This document shows, piece by piece, positions 17,290-25,816 of a DNA stretch of 64,000 nt. Position numbers and translations under genes: made by a program. The notes beneath the pieces were generated by a model, which worked only from the letters and a program-made list of their open reading frames with translations, made no database searches and was not told the DNA's origin. Origin of the DNA: Cupriavidus necator (GTDB lineage: Bacteria; Pseudomonadota; Gammaproteobacteria; Burkholderiales; Burkholderiaceae). Position 1 is the first letter of the stretch. Each line of letters begins with the position of its first letter. The stretch covers positions 1,426,001-1,490,000 of the forward strand of contig CP074381.1 in assembly GCA_022041995.1 (NCBI GenBank), given 5' to 3'.

Positions 17290-17704
17290 CGGCGAGCAGC
17301 TCGAGCACGCGCTGCTGGCGCGCGCCAAGGCCGACATGGTGGCCGCGGCGCTGGCCAACGGCATCGTGCCGGCGCACAACGCCTGCCTGAACCTGAAGGA
17401 TGCCGAGGTGATCGGCGGCGATGCCACGCGCGCGCGCAATCAGTTCGGCTTCCTGCGCATGTGGAGCATCTATCCGGCGCAGATCCTGCCCATCGTCAAT
17501 GCCATGCGTCCCGATTTCACCGAGGTGGAGGACGCGGCCGGCATCCTGTGCGCGGCGCAGGATGCGGACTGCGGCCCGATCCAGTACCAGGGCGAGCTGC
17601 ATGACCGCGCCACCTATCGCTATTTCTGGGGCGTGCTGGAGAAGGCCAAGGTCACCGGCATGACGGTGCCGGCCGAAGCCGACAAGCGCTTCTTCGCGGC
17701 CTGA
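17287..17704 (+). pseudogene. C-terminal remnant of a HpcH/HpaI-type lyase
   Basis: About 139 codons resemble the C-terminal half of the CoA-ester lyase family (citrate lyase beta subunit, malyl-CoA lyase): GIVPAHNACLNLKDAEVI, the RNQFGFLRMWSIYPAQILPI stretch and a helical tail ending in ADKRFFAA. The N-terminal barrel half with the metal and CoA sites is missing, and there is no start codon with a ribosome site; the frame opens at a TTG at 17282 inside the SDR remnant. The two remnants point away from each other, as expected if one deletion removed the 5' halves and shared promoter of a divergent gene pair. Confidence 0.65.
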
Positions 17705-17814
17705 GCCGCGTGCTCCCGGGGCGCGGCGCCGCTTGCCTTACAATGCGCGGACCCATTTTCATGGAGCGGCCCCGGGGCCAGTTCATCGCCATGCGCAAGC
17801 ACCGGTGGCTCCTG

Positions 17815-17970
17815 GCGGGGTTGGGCGCTGAGCCGGGTTCGGCCGGCCTGCGGCTGGTCCGCCATTACAAGGACGCGCAGGGCAGGATCCTGGAGATCAC
17901 CGACACGATCTATCCGGCGGACCGGGTCACCGTGGCGTTCCAGCTCAAGCGCAGCCGGGTTCAGGTCTAG
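17815..17970 (+). pseudogene. C-terminal remnant of a GntR/HutC (UTRA) regulator
   Basis: About 50 codons match the end of the UTRA ligand-binding domain of HutC-type GntR regulators: AEPGSAGLRLVRHYKDAQGR, EITDTIYPADRVTVAFQL and a basic tail. The DNA-binding half and most of the UTRA domain are absent, and the sequence before about 17815 does not resemble the family. It is the third gene remnant in 750 bases. Confidence 0.5.
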
Positions 17971-18226
17971 GCCGCGGTTGTCTCCGTTATCTCTGGTCTG
18001 TGCATGAGGTGCCGCGAGTACTGCCGATCATAAGCAGGGGCTTGCGTTCGAAATTACCAGTTGGGGGATTCGCAGGTGAGGTGCCCATCGCCAGAGGCTC
18101 TGCCTGATTCATCTTCCTTCGCGGCGCTCCTGAAGCGCCTGTCCGTGTGAGGCAGTGCATACCGGATGCTTGGGGCGACCGCTACAATCCACGATGGGAC
18201 ATTTATGAACATGGCAAGAAGGATCG

Positions 18227-18985
18227 ATGACTTACATCGTTGAAGCGGTGGACGAAGCGCTGGGTTTGCTGATGCTGGTGGCCGAGCATCCGTCGCTGGG
18301 CGTGACCGAGCTGGCCAGGCGAGCCGGGCTGACCAAGGCGCGCGCCTTCCGCCTGCTAACCACGCTGGAGCACCGCGGCCTGATCGCGCGCGAGTCGCCG
18401 GCGGCGGTCTACAAGCTCAGCTACAACGCGCTGCTGGTGGGCAATGCCGCGCGCGAGCAGTTCGACCTGGTCAAGCTGGTGGCGCCGCGGCTGGCGGCGA
18501 TCGGCGCGGCCTGCGGCGAGAACGTGATCGTGCGCGTGCGCGACGGGCTGGAGTCGGTGTGCGTGGCGCGGCATGAGTCGACGCAATCGGTGCGCGTGCA
18601 TACCGAGATCGGCAACCGGCGGCCGCTGCATGTGGGGGCCTCTGGCAAGCTGCTGCTTGCCTTCGCTGCGCCCGAGGTGCTGGACGCCGTGCTGGACCAC
18701 CAGCTTGAACGCTTCACCGCCAAGACCATCATCGAACCCCAAGCCCTGCGCGACGAGCTCGCGGCGATCCGCGCCGCCGGCTATGCCGTATCGCTCGGCG
18801 AGCGCGATGCCGATGCCGTTTCTGCCGCCGCGCCGCTGCGCGACCACAGCGGGGTGGCAGTGGCGTCGCTGAGCATCGCCAGCCCGGCCAGCCGGACCAC
18901 GCAAGAGGCGCTGGACCGGCATGTGGCGATGGTGGTGGCGGAGGCCGCCGCGCTGTCCCGGGTGCTTGGCTACACGGGCGGCTGA
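18227..18985 (+). CDS. IclR family transcriptional regulator
   Basis: A 252-residue regulator with an N-terminal winged helix-turn-helix (about residues 5-65: LGVTELARRAGLTKARAFRLLTTL) and the IclR effector domain (about 75-250), with the usual GASGKLLLAFA and GYAVSLGERD segments. The start is MTYIVEAV at 18227 behind AAGAAGGATCG. A TACAAT -10-like box lies at 18183-18188. It is followed by a terminator and then by a large palindromic repeat, so it is transcribed apart from the ABC transporter genes, which are its most likely targets (inferred from position). Confidence 0.92.
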   Translation: MTYIVEAVDEALGLLMLVAEHPSLGVTELARRAGLTKARAFRLLTTLEHRGLIARESPAAVYKLSYNALLVGNAAREQFDLVKLVAPRLAAIGAACGENVIVRVRDGLESVCVARHESTQSVRVHTEIGNRRPLHVGASGKLLLAFAAPEVLDAVLDHQLERFTAKTIIEPQALRDELAAIRAAGYAVSLGERDADAVSAAAPLRDHSGVAVASLSIASPASRTTQEALDRHVAMVVAEAAALSRVLGYTGG

Positions 18986-19031
18986 GTACAACCAGGCGCG
19001 GCTGGCCCGCGCGAGTCTTCCAGATTCCATG

Positions 19032-19055
19032 GCGGCGCTTCGGCGCCGCTTTTTG
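19032..19055 (+). terminator. Rho-independent terminator after the IclR gene
   Basis: A 7-bp perfect stem (GCGGCGC / GCGCCGC) with a TTCG loop is followed by TTTTTG, 47 bases after the IclR stop. Confidence 0.85.
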
Positions 19056-19078
19056 TTGGATCTTCGGGGATATGCGGC

Positions 19079-19892
19079 GGGTGGGCTTTGGGGGGTGTTT
19101 GGCCTGTTGTCGTCATGCGGTCGGTTGTCGTTCTTGGCGGGCGTGGGCTGTTTCGCCGGCGCAGCCGGCGAGTCACTTCTTGTCCGAGCGACAAGAAGTA
19201 ACCAAGAAACGCGTCGCCTATGCGGCTGGCAATCCATTCCTCGGCGTTGGTGGTTCGGGCGGCGGTGATTTCCGTTCGATGTGGTTGCCCGTTCGAGCCT
19301 GCTACGCCATGTGAGTCAGGGATCGTGCCTGCGTTAACCCACTATTGAACGATCCCCATGCAGGGCGTAGGCCGCCTGCTGCCGACCGTATCGCGGGGAC
19401 GCCTACGGCTGCGCTGCGCGCCGGCCCTAAGCAGAGCGACCGTCCGACCACTTCCTGACCGCGTTGGGTTCGGCATCATCCGCGACCACGCGGTGCGAGC
19501 GCAGCGATGCACTCCGTGCCCGTGCCTCCGACCTGAGATGCTGCGTGCGCGCAGCGCAGCCGAAGGCGTCCCACCGATAACCTGGTTAGCAGGCTGCCAA
19601 CAACCTAAAGTCGGGTTCGTCCAATAGTCCGTCGACGCAGGCACCGGACAGGGAGCGTAGCTGGCTCGAACCACCAATCACATCAGCGGAAATCACCACC
19701 GCCCGAACCACCAACGCCGATGACTTTATTGCCAGCCGCATAGGCGACGCGTTCCTTGGTTACTTTCTGTCGCTCGGACAGAAAGTGACTCGCCGGCTAC
19801 GCCGGCGAAACAGCCCACGCCCGCCAAGAGCCACAAGCCGCCCGCAAGGCTGCAACAGGCCAAACACCACCCCGCCAAGAGCCCACCGCAAG
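19079..19892. repeat. Large palindromic repeat, copy A (about 0.8 kb)
   Basis: The left part (19079 to about 19421) is mirrored on the opposite strand by the right part (about 19548-19892). Best-conserved blocks are the outer TTGGCGGGCGTGGGCTGTTT, CGCGTCGCCTATGCGGCTGG, CGGCGTTGGTGGTTCGGGCG and the inner GACGCCTACGGCTGCGCTGC. A core of about 126 bases (19422-19547) is not mirrored. Each arm carries two small hairpins: a GCCGGCG-type one and an ACTT...AAGT one with loop CGAGC or GCTCG. The same element occurs at 31701-32444 in opposite orientation. Frames of about 110 codons inside it lack ribosome sites and recur only because the repeat recurs, so I call no gene here. Confidence 0.9.
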
Positions 19893-19962
19893 CGCAACCC
19901 TCGCATCCCTGGCAGGGGGTAAACCCTGCCTATCGATATCAACCTCGATGTCTTATTCTTCG

Positions 19963-19975
19963 ATACGCGGTATCA
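19963..19975. promoter_or_regulatory. Operator-like palindrome GATAC-GCG-GTATC
   Basis: A perfect 13-bp palindrome lies about 40 bases upstream of the chosen start of the ABC binding-protein gene, in AT-richer sequence that looks like a promoter. IclR-type regulators bind such short palindromes, and an IclR gene lies upstream, so it is a candidate site for that regulator. Confidence 0.4.
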
Positions 19976-20015
19976 CTGAATGAAACAGCGTCTCGAGAAA
20001 CGAACCAGAATCACC

Positions 20016-21653
20016 ATGCCTTGCCTTGCTGTCCACCTGATTGCCCATGTTGTCCGTCTTGCTGCGACGGCCCTTGCCGCCATAGCGCTGCTTGCCGGCC
20101 CCCACGCCGTACACGCCGCCGACCTGCGCATCGGCTACAAGGCCGAGATCAGCGCTGCCGACCCCCACGTCCTGGACGCCGCCGGCCGCAACCTGTGGGG
20201 CCACGTGTATGAGACCCTGGTCGGCCTGGACAATGCACTGCGCCCGGTGCCCCAGCTGGCCACCGCATGGCGCCAGCTGGACGACCGCAACTGGGAATTC
20301 CAGCTGCGCCCAGGCGTGCGTTTCAACAACGGTGAGCCATTCACCGCCGAGGACGCACACTACTCGATCGAGCGCGCCATGACGTTGCCCGGTGCGCGCA
20401 CCTTCCGCACTTACCTGAAGTCGGTTGCAGCAGTAGAGGTGACGGGGCCGCTGACGCTGCGCGTGCGCACGCGCTCGCCCAACCCGGTGCTGCCGCAGAA
20501 CATCGGCATGGTGGCGATGCTGCCGCGCTCGTTGGGCAAGGCCGTGCGCGAGGCCGACTTTGCCCATGGCAGTGCCAGCATCGGCACCGGCCCTTACCGG
20601 CTGGTGGCCTGGGAGCACGGCCAGGAGCTGACGCTGGCGCGCAATCCAGGCTACTGGGGCGGACCGCAGCCGTGGGAGCGCGTGGTGTTCCAGTTCATCC
20701 CGAAAGAGCCGGCGCGGGCCTCGGCGCTGCTGTCGGGGCTGGTGGATGTGATCGACGCCTCGTCGGCCAGCATCGCCGAAGCCTTTGCACGCACCAACGG
20801 CCGCATCCGCACCGTATCGGCCACCTCGTACATGCTGAACTACCTGCAGCTGGACCAGGCGCGCGCGGTGTCGCCATATGTGCAGGACAACGCCGGCCAG
20901 CCGCTGGCGGCCAACCCGTTGCGCGATGCCCGGGTGCGCCAGGCCATCAGCCTGGCCATCGACCGCGACCTGATCGCGGCGCGCGTGACCAAGGGCGATT
21001 CCGTGCCGGCCGGGCAGATGGTGCCGCAGGGCTTCTTCGGCTTTGCCCCGGCCGTGCCGGCGCCGCGTGCCGATGCCGCGCGGGTGCGCCGCCTGCTGGC
21101 CGAAGCCGGCTATCCCGAGGGCTTCCGCCTGACGCTGCATTGCCCCAACGACCGCTACCTGAACGACGCCAAGACCTGCGAGGCGGTGGGGCAGATGCTG
21201 ACCCGCGCCGGCATCCGCACCGAGGTGCGCACGCTGCCGTACTCGGTCTATATCACCCGCGCCACGTCGGGCGGCGAGGGGGGCAAGCCTGAGTTCAGCG
21301 CCTTCCTGCTGGGCATCGGCGCGGTCAGCGGCGATTCGCTGGAGCCGCTGGTGGCGGTGGCGCATGCGCAGGACAAGGCCGCCGGGCTGGGCGCCAACAA
21401 CCGCAGCGGCTATGCCAACGCGACGGTGGATGCCCTGATCGAGAAAGCGATGCACACCATGGCGCCGGTGCCGCGCGACCTGGCGCAGCAGCGCGCCGCC
21501 GAACGGCTGGCGGCCGACGCCGGCATCGTCCCGCTGCATCACCTGCGCGCCGCGTGGGCCTATCGCGACGGGCTTGCCGTGCAGCCGCGCAGCGATGGCT
21601 TCACCTATGCCGGCAATATCCGCCCGGCGCCGCCGGCCGCCCCGCAACGCTGA
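20016..21653 (+). CDS. Peptide/nickel-type ABC transporter substrate-binding protein
   Basis: A family-5 solute-binding protein of 545 residues. The signal peptide (MPCLAVHLIAHVVRLAATAL to AVHAAD) is followed by the DppA/OppA-type fold: ADPHVLDAAGRNLWGHVYETL, LRPGVRFNNGEPFTAEDAHYS, IGTGPYRLVAWEHGQELTL and VRQAISLAIDRDLIAARV. A second ATG lies upstream at 19980 in the same frame. I prefer 20016 because it gives a normal signal peptide and leaves room for a promoter around the palindrome at 19963. It is the first of five ABC genes in one operon. The ligand is not readable; di- or oligopeptides or N-acyl amino acids fit the neighbours. Confidence 0.9.
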   Translation: MPCLAVHLIAHVVRLAATALAAIALLAGPHAVHAADLRIGYKAEISAADPHVLDAAGRNLWGHVYETLVGLDNALRPVPQLATAWRQLDDRNWEFQLRPGVRFNNGEPFTAEDAHYSIERAMTLPGARTFRTYLKSVAAVEVTGPLTLRVRTRSPNPVLPQNIGMVAMLPRSLGKAVREADFAHGSASIGTGPYRLVAWEHGQELTLARNPGYWGGPQPWERVVFQFIPKEPARASALLSGLVDVIDASSASIAEAFARTNGRIRTVSATSYMLNYLQLDQARAVSPYVQDNAGQPLAANPLRDARVRQAISLAIDRDLIAARVTKGDSVPAGQMVPQGFFGFAPAVPAPRADAARVRRLLAEAGYPEGFRLTLHCPNDRYLNDAKTCEAVGQMLTRAGIRTEVRTLPYSVYITRATSGGEGGKPEFSAFLLGIGAVSGDSLEPLVAVAHAQDKAAGLGANNRSGYANATVDALIEKAMHTMAPVPRDLAQQRAAERLAADAGIVPLHHLRAAWAYRDGLAVQPRSDGFTYAGNIRPAPPAAPQR

Positions 21654-21683
21654 CCACGCCACCCGCATCCCGCCTTCCTCATC

Positions 21684-22655
21684 ATGCTTGAAACCCTACT
21701 CAAACGGCTGCTGCAGAGCCTTGCGGTGCTGTGGCTCATGTCGGTGCTGACCTTCTGCGCCGTCAACCTGATCGGCGACCCGGTGCACCTGCTGGTCAGC
21801 CCCACCGCCACCGAACAGGAGATCACCGAGGCGCGCCACGCGCTCGGCCTGGACCTGCCCATGCCGCAGCAATACCTGCGCTTCCTGCAGGGCGCCCTGC
21901 ACGGTGACCTGGGCGATTCCTTCATCTACAACCGGCCGGCGATCGAGCTGATCGTCAGCCGCGTGCCGGCCACGCTGGAACTGGCCGTGACGGCGCTGCT
22001 GCTGTCGCTGGGCATCGGCATCCCGATGGGCGTGTTTGCTGGCCTCAAGCCGCATAGCCGGCTGGCGCGGATGCTGATGGCGTGCTCGCTCGGCGGCGTG
22101 ATCATGCCGACGTTCTGGATCGGCATGATCGGCATCCTGGTGTTCTCGGTGAACCTGGGCTGGCTGCCTTCGGGCGGGCGCGGGCCGGTCAGCACGGTGC
22201 TGGGCGTGCCGCTGTCGGTGACCAGCTGGGAGGGCATCCGCTTCCTGCTGCTGCCGGCGCTGACGCTGTCGCTGTTCAAGATTTCGCTGGTCGCGCGCCT
22301 CACTGAGGCCGGCACGCGCGAAGTGGCGGGTCAGGAGTACATCAAGTTTGCCCGCGCCAAGGGCGTGGGCGGCGCGCGGCTGGTGCTGCGCCATGTGGTG
22401 CCCAATGTGCTGATCCCGATCGTCACGGTGGTCGGCCTGGAGTTCGGCCACCTGATCGCGTTCTCGGTGGTGACCGAGTCGGTGTTCTCCTGGCCTGGCA
22501 TGGGCAAGCTGATCATCGATTCGGTGCTGGCGCTGGACCGTCCGGTGGTGGTGGCCTACCTGCTGGTCACGCTGGTGCTGTTCGTGGTGCTGAACCTGGT
22601 GGTCGACCTGCTCTACGTGGTGCTCGATCCGCGCCTGCGGCACAAGCCGGCCTAG
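21684..22655 (+). CDS. ABC transporter permease (DppB/OppB type)
   Basis: A 323-residue inner-membrane protein with six hydrophobic segments and the BPD permease coupling motif GQEYIKFARAKGVGGARLVLRHVVPN (about residues 217-242). The N-terminus (LLKRLLQSLAVLWLMSVLTF) and the PTATEQEITEARHALGLDLP loop are typical of DppB-type permeases. It begins 30 bases after the binding-protein gene and pairs with the next permease. Confidence 0.93.
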   Translation: MLETLLKRLLQSLAVLWLMSVLTFCAVNLIGDPVHLLVSPTATEQEITEARHALGLDLPMPQQYLRFLQGALHGDLGDSFIYNRPAIELIVSRVPATLELAVTALLLSLGIGIPMGVFAGLKPHSRLARMLMACSLGGVIMPTFWIGMIGILVFSVNLGWLPSGGRGPVSTVLGVPLSVTSWEGIRFLLLPALTLSLFKISLVARLTEAGTREVAGQEYIKFARAKGVGGARLVLRHVVPNVLIPIVTVVGLEFGHLIAFSVVTESVFSWPGMGKLIIDSVLALDRPVVVAYLLVTLVLFVVLNLVVDLLYVVLDPRLRHKPA

Positions 22656-22707
22656 ACACCGCGTCCGCTGCCGCATTTTCCCCCTGCAAAAGAACGAGAC
22701 TGAACCG

Positions 22708-23663
22708 ATGTCCCTGCCTGTATCTGAAGCCGACACCGCCGTGCCCGCGCTTGCGCCGGCCGCGGCGGAACCGGCGCCTGCCGCCGCGCCGCCTGCGGCA
22801 CGGCCCTCGCTGCTGCGGCGCTTTTGCGCCAACCGCGTCTCTGCCGCCGCGCTGGCATTGCTGGTGACGCTGCTGCTGGTGGCCGCGCTCGCCCATGTGA
22901 TCAGCCCGCAGAATCCCTATGACCTCGCCACGGTCTCGGTGATCGATTCCGAACTGCCGCCGGGCAGCATCGGCTACGAAGGCCAGTCGCACTACTGGCT
23001 GGGCACCGACGGCGCCGGGCGCGACCTGCTCAGCGCCATCTTCTATGGCATCCGCATCAGCGTGGGCGTGGGCGTGATCAGCGCGGTGGTGGCGCTGATG
23101 GTGGGTAGCGCCGTGGGCCTGGCCGCGGCGTACTTCGGCGGGGTAGCGGATGCCGCCATCATGCGCGTGGTCGACCTGCAGCTGAGCCTGCCCGCGGTGC
23201 TGGTGGCGCTGATCCTGCTGGCGGTGCTGGGGCAGGGCGTGGACAAGACCTTGCTGGCGCTGGTGATCGTGCAGTGGGCCTACTTTGCCCGCACCGTGCG
23301 CGGCGCGGCGCAGGTGGAGCGGCGCAAGGAATATGTCGAGGCCGCACTTGGCCAGGGTTTGCCGGCGCTGCGCGTGATGTTCGGCCATATCCTGCCCAAC
23401 TGCATGGCGCCGCTGGTGGTGGCCGGCACACTGCAGATCGCGCATGCGATCACGCTTGAGGCCACCATGAGCTTTCTCGGCATCGGGCTGCCGCGCACGC
23501 AGCCGTCGCTGGGCATGCTGATTGCCAATGGCTTCGAATACATGCTGTCGAACAAATACTGGATCAGCATCTTCCCGGCGTGGCCCTGGTGCTGCTGATC
23601 GGCTCGATCAACCTGGTGGGCGACCGCCTGCGCCGCGTGCTCAATCCGCGGCTGGAAGGGTAA
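22708..23663 (+). pseudogene. ABC transporter permease (DppC/OppC type), frameshifted near 23578
   Basis: A permease of about 318 residues with an alanine/proline-rich cytosolic N-terminus, the DppC-type segment SHYWLGTDGAGRDLLSAIFYGIRIS, and the coupling motif RRKEYVEAALGQGLPALRVMFGHILPN written here in parts as seen: EYVEAALGQG followed by HILPN. At CCCGGCGTGG near 23578 one base is missing, so the frame ends early in WPWCC. With one added base it continues as VALVLLIGSINLVGDRLRRV and LNPRLEG to the stop at 23663, ten bases before the next gene. Because the rest of the operon is intact, the frameshift is most likely a consensus error and the gene is functional in the cell. Confidence 0.85.
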
Positions 23664-23673
23664 GGAGCCCGGC

Positions 23674-24636
23674 ATGGCACTACTGGAAGTTACCGGCCTG
23701 AGCACCAGCTTCGCGTTCGCGCGCGGGGCGGTGAAGGCGGTGGATGGCGTGTCGTTTGCGCTGGAGCCGGGCGAGATCCTCGGCATCGTCGGCGAGTCCG
23801 GCTCGGGCAAGTCGGTGACGGCGTTTTCGCTGATGAACCTGCTGGACCCGCCCGGGCGCGTCACTGGCGGCTCGGTCCGCTTCAAGGGACAGGAGCTGCT
23901 GGCGGGTTCGCCGCGCCAGTGGCAGGCGCTGCGCGGCGACCGCATCGCGATGGTGTTCCAGGATCCGATGATGTCGCTCAACCCGGTGATGCGCGTGGGC
24001 GACCAGCTGGCCGAGACCGTGCTGGTGCATCACCGCCGCACCCGCGCGCAGGCGCAGGCGCAGGCAGTCGACGCGCTGACGCGCGTGGGCATCCCGGCGC
24101 CGCAGGAGCGCATGCGCGCCTATCCGCACGAGCTGTCGGGCGGCATGCGCCAGCGCGTGGCGATCGCCAATGCGCTGATTAACCGCCCGGACCTGATCAT
24201 TGCCGACGAGCCCACCACCGCGCTTGACGTCACCATCCAGGCGCAGATCCTCTACGAGATGAAGCAGCTGGTGCGCGAGACCGGTGCCGCCGCGATCTGG
24301 ATCAGCCATGACCTGGCCGTGGTCAAGGACCTGGTCGACCGCGTCTGCGTCATGTACGCCGGCAGGGTGGTGGAGCAGGGCCCGGTCGCCGACCTGATCG
24401 AGCGGCCGCTGCATCCGTACACGCGCGGGCTGCTGGATTCGCTGCCCACGCCGGCCATGCGCGGCGCAACGCTGCGCGCGATCCCGGGCGCGGCACCGGC
24501 GCTGGCCGCGCTGCCGCCAGGCTGCGCCTTTGCGCCGCGCTGCCCGCGCGCGCAGGACGCATGCCGCCAGGCGCCCGCCGAAACCACCGTGCGCGGCCGG
24601 GCGCTGCGCTGCTTTTATCCCCTGGAGGCGGCATGA
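23674..24636 (+). CDS. ABC transporter ATP-binding protein (DppD/OppD type)
   Basis: A 320-residue ATPase. Walker A is GESGSGKS (about residues 45-52), the signature is [12 protein letters not shown], Walker B is [12 protein letters not shown], followed by the H-loop ISHDLAVV. The C-terminal oligopeptide/dipeptide extension has the iron-sulphur-type cysteines (CAFAPRCP and a later cysteine) found in this family. Its stop overlaps the next start by four bases (ATGA). Confidence 0.94.
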   Translation: MALLEVTGLSTSFAFARGAVKAVDGVSFALEPGEILGIVGESGSGKSVTAFSLMNLLDPPGRVTGGSVRFKGQELLAGSPRQWQALRGDRIAMVFQDPMMSLNPVMRVGDQLAETVLVHHRRTRAQAQAQAVDALTRVGIPAPQERMRAYPHELSGGMRQRVAIANALINRPDLIIADEPTTALDVTIQAQILYEMKQLVRETGAAAIWISHDLAVVKDLVDRVCVMYAGRVVEQGPVADLIERPLHPYTRGLLDSLPTPAMRGATLRAIPGAAPALAALPPGCAFAPRCPRAQDACRQAPAETTVRGRALRCFYPLEAA

Positions 24637-25592
24637 CAGTCATGCTTGAAGCGCGCAACCTGCAGAAACGCTTCTCCATGAAGCCCGGCCTGCTGGGACG
24701 CATGTCTGGCAAGCCGGTGCAGGCGGTTTATGCCGTCAATGATGTCTCGCTGCAGGTGCGCAAGGGCGAGGTCCTGGGCGTGGTCGGCGAGTCCGGCTGC
24801 GGCAAGTCCACGCTGGGCCGCATGCTGGCCGGGCTGCTGCCGCAGACGGGCGGCGAGATCGCCTGGGAAGGCAAGCGCGCCGATATCGCGTCCGCCGGCT
24901 ATCACCGCGGCGTGCAGATGGTGTTCCAGAACCCCTATGCCTCGCTCAACCCGCGGCTGCGCATCGGCCCGGCCATTACCGAAGGCGCTGTCTACCACGG
25001 CATGGTCAAGCGTGCGCGCGCCGCGTCGTTCGCTGGCGAACTGCTGCAGCAGGTGGGGCTCGATCCCAGCTACGCCGGGCGCTTCCCGCATGAGTTCTCC
25101 GGCGGCCAGCGCCAGCGCGTGGCCATCGCCCGCGCACTGGCGCTGCGCCCGCGCCTGCTGATCTGCGATGAGGCCGTGTCCGCCCTTGACGTTTCGGTGC
25201 AGGCGCAGATCATCAACCTGTTCATGCAATTGCGGCGCGAGCACGCACTGACCTATGTCTTCATCAGCCACAACCTGGCTGTGGTGGAGCATATGTCGGA
25301 CCGCGTGGTGATCATGTATTTGGGCCGCATAGTCGAGAGCGGCGCTGCGCGTGACGTGTTCGCCGCGCCCAACCATCCCTATACCCGGGCCCTGCTGGCC
25401 GACGCGCCGCGCCTGGGCGCCAGCCCGCCCGCGCACCAGCCGATCCGCGGCGAGCTGCCCAGCCCGCTGGCGCCGCCCACGGGCTGCGCCTTCCATCCGC
25501 GCTGCCCGCATGCGAGCGCGCGTTGCGCGGCCGAAGTACCGGTGCTGCGCGATATCGGCGGACGGCTGTCCGCCTGCCATCTGAATGACTAG
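24633..25592 (+). CDS. ABC transporter ATP-binding protein (DppF/OppF type)
   Basis: A 319-residue ATPase, the partner of the previous one. Walker A is GESGCGKST, the signature [12 protein letters not shown], Walker [13 protein letters not shown] and the H-loop ISHNLAVV. The C-terminal extension again carries the CAFHPRCP cysteines. The start overlaps the preceding stop and is preceded by CTGGAGGCGGC. An inverted repeat spans its stop codon. Confidence 0.94.
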   Translation: MTVMLEARNLQKRFSMKPGLLGRMSGKPVQAVYAVNDVSLQVRKGEVLGVVGESGCGKSTLGRMLAGLLPQTGGEIAWEGKRADIASAGYHRGVQMVFQNPYASLNPRLRIGPAITEGAVYHGMVKRARAASFAGELLQQVGLDPSYAGRFPHEFSGGQRQRVAIARALALRPRLLICDEAVSALDVSVQAQIINLFMQLRREHALTYVFISHNLAVVEHMSDRVVIMYLGRIVESGAARDVFAAPNHPYTRALLADAPRLGASPPAHQPIRGELPSPLAPPTGCAFHPRCPHASARCAAEVPVLRDIGGRLSACHLND

Positions 25593-25649
25593 TCCACTGA
25601 ATCATTGACATGGCAGGCACCGACCAATTTCAGTGATTCAGCGGACTAG
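25589..25649. repeat. Inverted repeat spanning the end of the ABC operon
   Basis: Two 16-base arms, CTAGTCCACTGAATCA (25589-25604) and TGATTCAGCGGACTAG (25634-25649), pair with one mismatch around a 29-base loop. The left arm includes the stop codon of the last ABC gene. No T-run follows, so it is more a processing or stability hairpin, or a protein site, than a simple terminator. Confidence 0.7.
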
Positions 25650-25816
25650 ATAGCCGCCGCCCGGCGCGGCCAGCCCACGCTCCCCTGTGCATCGATGCCA
25701 TCCCGCCCCGCGCGGCGGGCGGGGACCGTGCGCGCTGCGCGGGCAGATCACGCGGCATTCGGGACCACCCGAGGGGGACCTGTGCGTTGGCACACAACAA
25801 GAGAGGGAGCAGAAGC

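Noticed and set aside
17236-17704. The SDR and lyase fragments considered as real short genes
   Set aside because: Both lack start codons with ribosome sites and the conserved N-terminal halves, and their ends meet at one junction.
19342-19677. A frame of about 111 codons on the minus strand, found again at 31880-32215 and 31930-32265
   Set aside because: The copies exist only because the palindromic repeat occurs twice and its two arms mirror each other. There is no ribosome site, and the frame is intact on both strands of one copy, as expected for a palindrome rather than a protein.
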